From positions 1,674,001 through 1,738,000 of the forward strand of contig NW_025954962.1 of the NCBI RefSeq assembly GCF_022376445.1: a stretch of DNA of 64,000 nt. The letters run 5' to 3'. Of the stretch, positions 58,473-64,000 are shown one piece after another. The notes under the pieces are model-generated. The model did not search any database and was not told where the DNA came from. It saw nothing but the letters and a program-made list of their open reading frames with translations. The position numbers and the translations under genes are program-made. This stretch comes from Fomitopsis serialis. Its lineage: Eukaryota > Basidiomycota > Agaricomycetes > Polyporales > Fomitopsidaceae. The stretch's first letter is position 1. Each line of letters starts with the position of its first letter.

Positions 58473-60135
58473 TGACGCGACCGAAAAGAACACAAAAGCC
58501 ACACAAAAACCCAACCGTGAGGTCGAGCAGTGGTATGCGAGGCCTCTGCGTCTATGAGATGTACGGGGGACTGTACAGTGGTCTAGGTAAGAAGGAGGAG
58601 GACGGACAAGACTCCGAACGACGTGGGAGAGCTTCGAAGATGTCGAAGACTGTTCGAAGACGAGGGCTAAGCCTCGAAGGTAGGAGGAGGGTTTCGACAG
58701 ACGTGTCGAACGAACGGTGACAAGGAAGGCGAGCGACGGCAGGAGAAGAAGTGTAGAGCCTCTCGGGGCAACTACGAGCTGGCGAACGTACTGGCGAACT
58801 GACTGACTGGCTTCGAACGTACTGACTGACTGGCGAACTTGCTGACTTCGAACGTACTGACTGGCTGACGAACCTCGCCGGTGCGAGGTGAGATTGAGAG
58901 GGTAAGGGGGTCTCTGAGATTCGAAGGGAACAAGTCCCAGAGTATATACAGGAAAATACGGTCCGAAGACCAAGAGAGCCAAGAGAAATAAGAAATGATG
59001 AATGAAAGTGATAAGGAAAGCAGCCAATCGGAGAATGTCACAACGCTCGACCCGGACCTACTAACACATGAGAGAATCCAACTCGGCCTTCCGCAGGTTC
59101 CGCATAACGGGCGACCGTCCCCGAACGGCGAAGGTCATAACCGGAGCCGGTGACAGTCCTCGAAGATATGAGACAGCTGCAGGAGTTCGCCTGACTTACA
59201 CGAACATGCCGCACCTCGACCCAACTTCCGAAGCGTATGCTGCCCGCTACTACCGCCTCCTAGAGGTCCTCAAGACCGAGGGACTTGTCGAGCCGCGATA
59301 CGATGCCAACAGTCCCGGAGAGTGGCTGGCTTGGGCCCACGGAGTCCGTTGGATGATCGTACGTGCCTCCGAACTTAGACTATCGTTCGAACCATCGAAC
59401 CGACCTTCGAACAGCGATTCTTGTTCGAGTCCCGCAGCCGGGCCATCCTGCTAGCGAACGATACGCTTCCTGCTCCTAGGTCGTTCCCCGAGATCGACGA
59501 GTTGATGCGTTACCTCGACGAGGTCTTTCACCGCGATGGCAACCAGGGGACATCCTAGGTTCGCCCTACCCTACGATCGCGTGGTCCGAGACCTTGGTGC
59601 TGCTCGAACAAGTCAACCAGGCCGAGCGTCGTCCTCTCGCGAACCCGCAGTATCAGCGCGAGACGTTGATCCTGTCCGACTTCCGCCAGCTGCCCGACAA
59701 CCTCGAGTCCATGGGTCGAGCGATTCACAACATCGCAGTCGACCAGCGCCGCACGCACGGCACCCTCGTCGGGTTGCTCGAAAGCCTGCTCGAGCGCGTC
59801 AACACTGACCGTAGCTTCGACGCCGGTCCGTCTGTTCGTAGGGGTAGGGGTGGTGGTCATGGGTGTGGAGGTCGAGGCCATAGATACGAGAGTTGCCGAG
59901 GCCGTCACTAGTTAGTTTGACCTAGCCGTGTACTTGCCCGTAGTCCTACCAATGTAGTGACTCTTCTAAACCGTGTGACTTCGCCGCTAAGGGTTCCGAA
60001 CATGGACGCTTGAGCTTCGAACATCGGGCGGTTCCCTCGAACGGACGGATAGCGCGTCGACCATACGGACTTAGTGTACTGTTGTATCGACCGTAAATGG
60101 CGTTTTCGGTGGGTAGGTGAGCTAAGGGCTCATCA
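58473..60135 (-). repeat. 5' LTR (1,663 bp)
   Basis: Second copy of the LTR, about 99% identical to the 3' LTR by eye. Differences include a shorter TGAC/TGGC tract near 58790-58865 and a G run of four at 59546-59549 where the other copy has five. Confidence 0.9.
59206..59911 (+). CDS. Antisense spliced open frame inside the right LTR (frameshifted copy)
   Basis: Second copy of the LTR-encoded antisense gene with the same exon-intron plan. The G5 run that encodes GNQGD in the left copy is G4 here (59546-59549), which breaks exon 2 before VLLEQVNQAERR. The rest of the frame is unchanged, so this may be a sequencing artefact. Confidence 0.4.
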
Positions 60136-60139
60136 ACGA
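60136..60139. repeat. Right 4-bp target-site duplication ACGA of the LTR element
   Basis: ACGA directly follows the LTR end CTCATCA at 60135 and matches 47967-47970. Confidence 0.7.
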
Positions 60140-60719
60140 TAACATCGTGTAGACTGACCATACATGATGAAGCCCCTCAAGTAGGCGTCCAGCAAGTGGC
60201 GATCGTTCTCCGGTAGCTCCGCGACATGGGCCAGGAAAGAGATCGTCATGATGTTCCCCCACGACCAACCGAGGAGAGAAAGACCGCCTCCGCGGCTGTT
60301 GTTGTAATCCTCAGGGTTCGAAGGCGGCGGTATGTTCTCCTTCCGGATGAACTGTAACAGGAACGTAGCGATCTCCAATCCCCGTGCGCGGATCATGGAC
60401 CGCTGCTGGCGGTGGTCCGTGCTTCCGAGCGCAGACAAGTCGGAAGCGGTGTACGGAGTGGACCCGCGATAGTCGCGCATATTCAATGTGACGAGACGCA
60501 TACCGTGTCTAGACGCATGGGCGAAGAGAGGTCTGTAAACCGCTACATACCAGCTTCAATCAGCATCGGATGGTAGCCTTTCTCGAGTGACTGCTCACCG
60601 CCGTTGAATATTCCACCTTGTACGAGCACTAATGTCTGGTAGTTCGGGCGATTTTCCGGTACTCCAGTATCCTCATAGTAGAGCTGCGTCCCGACTTCGT
60701 CAACAGTAGCAAGCGGCAT

Positions 60720-61230
60720 GAGATAATCGTCTATCTTGTGAAATGTCAACCGGCTTGCTAGCAATCTTCGGCTTAAATTGTGCACCGTTATAATGGTGGT
60801 TAGTCACTCGCTCCTATACATAGTTCTGACGTGAGAGCTCACTAGTACTTATGAACGCTTTACTTACTAAGGTGCAAGTCTTGGCACCACGGACAACTCC
60901 GCGAAAAGGGCGCGAACATCTACTCGTGCCATGGCCAATTGTTACCATGCCAAGACAAGGTATGGTGGTTGAGCACTAGTAGCATATATTTCAGAGCTGC
61001 GAAGAAATCGGTCGTGCACATCAGGCTCGGAGGGATCGTCGTCTGCATAGCCTAGTATTCAACGTGATCTCGGGGGACTTGAGAACCACATCGGCAAATA
61101 GCAAAAGCACTGGCATGTGAAGCTTGGTAGTGTACATTCAGTTAAATCGTGACCAGTTGCCCAACGCGCACTGTATTATGAATGCAGAAGTTGAGAGATT
61201 CTCAGCTGCATGATATCTAGGCATGGGTGC
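60720..61230. other. Spacer between hydrolase copies 2 and 3
   Basis: About 510 bp, no gene recognised. Contains the promoter of copy 2. Confidence 0.4.
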
Positions 61231-62519
61231 CTAAATGATACTGGACAACAGCTTGATAGTGCGCTTGGGCTGATCCCAATGAGGCTGAACCGGGCCGCCG
61301 TCCTTCGTCAGCGTACGCTATTGATTATTGGAAAGACTTACAAAGTGATTAGCACCCTGAAAGCGCAGCACATCAACCTTCCTAGCACCACGAGGCCAAT
61401 TCGTGCCGACTTGGTTTGCGAGGTACCAGGCAGACAGTACTGTCTCCGGTGGAGACATATCACACCATACGAGTGTCACCTTCAGGTGGGGCCATGTTGT
61501 TGCGTTCCACAAAGCGCCCTGAATGTTCTCCTTGTATAGGACTGGGTTCACGGCATGATAGAGCGGATGGGCACGCTTAACCACGTCAGGATCGGTAACA
61601 TCGGCGAATTCTTGATGAGTCATGCGCGTGGTGGATGGCTCGTAGTCGGAGGACGGGGAGGTGATAGGGAGGTGGACAAGACCTCCTTGAAGATCATCCA
61701 GCGTGACAGAGGGGAAAGAATCGAGTATCGGAGGCGAATGGACGTAGTACCCGGACAACCAATGCTGAAACACGTTATTCTGGTCCACTGTCTCGTCTCG
61801 GCCACGCGCTGGTCGTCTGAGTCCTTCCGTGATCTCGGGTGGAACGCCCAAACCATGACGAGCACTGTCTTTGAAGATGTTGGTGAAGGAGACATAGGAG
61901 GATAGAGTAAATATTGGCTCACCATACATAATGAATGCCGACAAGTAATCGTCTATAAAACGACGATCCTCTTGGGGCAGGCGCGAAGCCTGTGCCAGGA
62001 ATGAGACCGTCATAGTGTTCCCCCAAGACCAACCAAGCAACGCGAGACCGCCACTAGACGTGATCTCTTGGTTCTTGGAACGAAGAGGTATGTTTGCCTG
62101 CCGGATGAACCAGACAAGAAACGCGGCAACCTCCTGGCCCCGTGCATCAATCATTGCTCGCTGTTCGTCCAGGTTCGTGCTGCGAAGAGCTTCGAGGTCG
62201 CTGGATGAGTATGGAGTTGACCCGCGGTAATCACGAGTGTTCAAGGCAACGAGGCGCATGTTGCAGTCCGCCGCATGTACGAACATCGGTTTGAAGGTCG
62301 CTGAGGTCGTGTTAGCGCCCCTTGCTCTTTGTGATAGCAGAGATGTCTCATTCCGGAGAGCCGACGAGGACTTTCGTAGGGTACTAGATGACACTCACAT
62401 CCGTTGAAGACTCCGCCATGCACGAGCACCAGCGTTGTGTAGTCTGATGAATTCGGAGGAGCCCCTGTGTCCTCGTAGTAAAGCTGAATGCCACCATCAC
62501 CTACAGGTGCGTGAGGCAT
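61231..62519 (-). CDS. Alpha/beta hydrolase 3 of the array (intact)
   Basis: The cleanest paralogue. Exon 1: MPHAPVGDGGIQLYYEDTGA and TTLVLVHGGVFNG. Exon 2: STFKPMFVHAADCNMRLVAL, NTRDYRGSTPYSSSDLEALR, and the nucleophile elbow GLALLGWSWGNTMTVSFLAQ (Ser in GWSWG), ending DDYLSAFIMY. A 54-bp intron, itself open in frame, precedes DSARHGLGVPPEITEG and WLSGYYVHSPPILDSFPSVT. The acid region is VTLVWCDMSPPETVLSAWYL and the His region VDVLRFQGANHF. The last exon is PHWDQPKRTIKLLSSII. No frame break is seen. No signal peptide is obvious, so it is probably intracellular. Substrate unknown. Confidence 0.85.
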
Positions 62520-63072
62520 CGCGCACAGGAACGTGTAGTCTAGAAGAGGGGAGAAGAGGGTGATGAGGGGTCAAAGTCATTGCGCAATATGTATGGGTCA
62601 GGTTCAGCGCTGGAGAACGAGGTAAGCTCCAATTTGTCGCTTACCACAAGAGCCGACGACGTGACAGAGAAGTTGGGTGTATAGAGTCTGTCCAGGTCAT
62701 CTGGTGCAATTGCTTGCGTTCTGCTTCGATCTCCCGGCATTGCAGATGATTTGATGTACTAGGAAACGGCGCCAGGGGCAGCCATTCAAACCCACCATCA
62801 CTGATGCATCGAGGGCATTGGTAGTTGCTGCGTGACGTGCTATACACTCCGAGCAAGTAGGGCAGAAATTGGCAACGATTGAAGTGTTATCACGCTCGTC
62901 TCTCTGGGTGTCTCTCACGAACCTCCTTCCCTGGAGGCAATCGTGTGTAAAGCGTCTGTGAACGGTGGGACCCTGTAAGAAGCCCCATTAGTATCGGCAC
63001 GGGTACTGCGTAATCATGGCTCAGACCGGGTTTACGCGACTCCTTCGCACAGGTGAGTGACCGACGTTTTCC
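62520..63072. other. Spacer between hydrolase copies 3 and 4, possible gene remnant
   Basis: Minus-strand frames here include YQCPRCISDGGFEWLPLAPF and, in another frame, a Ser/Pro-rich end. The CPRC motif and acidic helix (EIEAERKQLHQ) could be a decayed fragment, but no start codon or consistent splicing supports a gene. Confidence 0.3.
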
Positions 63073-64000
63073 TCAAGCGATGTTCGCCAAGAGCTCCATG
63101 GTTCGCCCTGGTTGGTACCAGTGGGGCTGTCAACAATGCGACTGAGAACTGAGAAGCCAATATAAATGATAAGGCACATGGGACAACTCACAAAATGGTT
63201 TGCGTTCTCAAAGCGCACGACCTTAACGCTCCTGGCGTTCTTTGGCCAGTCCTTTTCTACCCGATTCGCCAGGTACCAGGAGGAGAATACCGTCTCCGGT
63301 ACAGATGCATCGCACCATATGAGGTTTACTCGGAGACGTGGCCACGTCGACGCACTCATCAGAGCAAGGCGTACGTTATCACCGTAAAGCACTGCATCCA
63401 CATCGTTGTACAGTCGTTGGGCGCGGTCAAACACGCTTGGATCAGTGATGTCGTCAAGGTCCCGTTTCATGCGGTTCTTGGATGACGTGTGTTCAGGAAG
63501 TGGCGCTGCAACGGGAGAATGTGCAACACCCGTGCGGAGGTCCTCGATGAGAACGGAAGGGAACGCGTCAAGGACTGGCTTTGAGTGAGCGTAGTGTACA
63601 GTCCAGGAGAGCCAGCGTTCATCAGGCTCGGGTGGTATGTCGGTGTCACTACCTGTGCTGTCGAGTCCTTCCATGACGGCTGCTGGTACGCCGAGGCCTT
63701 GACGAGCGCTGTCTGTCAGTGGAAGATATAGTCACGGTCGATCATTGAGCTATCAATAGGTTGGAGCTCACCGAGGATGATCAGAGACCTCATGTACACG
63801 TCTAGTAGACATCGAGTATCCTTCGAGAGCTCGGAAGCTTGCGCCATGAAAGCCATAGTCACGACATTTCCCCAAGACCACCCAAGCAGTGATAGGCCTC
63901 CTGTACCACTATCGGCTGCATATGCAGGGATATTCTCCTTCCGAACGAACCAGACTAGGAACGATGCGATCTCCAATCCACGAGCGCGAATCATTGACTG
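63073..64000 (-). CDS. Alpha/beta hydrolase 4 of the array (5' end beyond the window)
   Basis: The fourth paralogue runs off the right edge. Visible parts: MIRARGLEIASFLVWFVRKE, the nucleophile elbow LSLLGWSWGNVVTMAFMAQA, LDVYMRSLIIL, then after an intron DSARQGLGVPAAVMEG, LSWTVHYAHSKPVLDAFPSV, acid region VNLIWCDASVPETVFSSWYL, His region VKVVRFENANHF, and the last exon PHWYQPGRTMELLANIA. The exon plan is the same as copy 3. No frame break is seen in the visible part. Confidence 0.82.

Larger units (their letters stand above)
47971..60135 (-). mobile_element. Ty3/gypsy-like LTR retrotransposon, 12.2 kb
   Basis: Complete element on the minus strand: 5' LTR (60135-58473), primer-binding site, gag-protease-RT-RNaseH-integrase, polypurine tract, and 3' LTR (49644-47971), flanked by ACGA. 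RT precedes integrase, as in Ty3/gypsy. The LTRs differ at roughly 20 positions in about 1,665 bp by eye, so insertion is recent. Gag-pol is broken by many one-base losses that each restore family sequence when compensated. A 2.2-kb segment between pol and the 3' LTR, and the LTRs themselves, carry spliced frames on the plus strand. It inserted in intron 2 of hydrolase copy 2. Confidence 0.93.
42787..60719 (-). pseudogene. Alpha/beta hydrolase 2 of the array, split by two mobile elements
   Basis: The 5' part lies at 60719-60159: MPLATVDEVGTQLYYEDTGV, TLVLVQGGIFNGG, HGMRLVTLNMRDYRGSTPY, and the nucleophile elbow LSLLGWSWGNIMTISF, ending LLDAYLRGFIMY. The 3' part lies at 47930-47904 (DCSRHGLGVP) and 43402-42787 (RVIMEGMYSPTRDP, LRVSLVWCDMSPPETVMS, VVRFEGANHF, last exon PHWDEPDRTMNLLAKLI). 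A palindromic element (43403-47903) sits in exon 3 and an LTR retrotransposon (47971-60135) in intron 2. Without them intron 2 would be about 59 bp (40 + 23 - 4 bp duplicated) and the exon would read through with one GGA. No other frame damage is seen, so inactivation looks recent. Most gene callers would report two unrelated fragments. Confidence 0.85.

Noticed and set aside
47971..60135. Reading the LTR element in the plus orientation because of the plus-strand frames
   Set aside because: Gag, protease, RT, RNase H and integrase, the primer-binding site and the polypurine tract are all consistent only with the minus orientation.
1..64000. CRISPR arrays, bacterial-type operons, riboswitches
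   Set aside because: The DNA is eukaryotic with spliceosomal introns throughout. No direct-repeat/spacer arrays were seen; the only regular repeats are the 152-bp units.

Overview
The window is nuclear DNA of a filamentous basidiomycete, probably an Agaricomycete. Genes are dense, on both strands, and cut by many short GT-AG introns of about 50-70 bp. Coding DNA is GC-rich, and the gene set is fungal (GPI2, a CPL1-like secreted protein, REV3, PP2A scaffold, transaldolase). The species cannot be named from the sequence.

Layout. 1-42 kb is ordinary gene space: a partial 3' gene end; a bZIP factor; GPI2 (GPI-anchor synthesis); two small conserved fungal proteins (a 93-aa N-myristoylation candidate and a Cys-rich single-pass membrane protein); ARP1/centractin; ribosomal protein eS24; a DUF4870-type membrane protein; two secreted proteins; PP2A subunit A; a hexose-6-phosphate mutarotase; REV3; a transaldolase; an O-GlcNAc transferase-like protein; an AGTRAP-like membrane protein; and a dsRBD-DExH RNA helicase. 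These are unrelated housekeeping functions with no operon-like logic. From 40.9 kb to the right edge lies a tandem array of four paralogous alpha/beta-hydrolase genes, all on the minus strand.

The second hydrolase gene is broken by about 16.7 kb of mobile DNA. One insertion is a 4.5-kb AT-rich perfect palindrome (two 2,236-bp arms around a 29-bp core). It starts and ends CACTG, is flanked by GGA/GGA, sits in an exon, and carries 152-bp tandem repeats in each arm, so it is a foldback-type element. The other is a 12.2-kb Ty3/gypsy-like LTR retrotransposon in the neighbouring intron. Its 1.67-kb LTRs are about 99% identical, it is flanked by ACGA/ACGA, and it carries two intron-containing genes antisense to gag-pol, one of them inside each LTR. 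Removing both insertions in thought gives a hydrolase gene with normal exons and a roughly 59-bp intron, so the damage looks recent.

A cross-cutting observation: at least nine otherwise well-conserved coding positions, plus several in gag-pol, need exactly one extra base, mostly in a short homopolymer, to restore the family reading frame. The simplest reading is systematic homopolymer undercalling in an unpolished long-read assembly, not mass pseudogenisation. Frameshifted genes should be read with that in mind.
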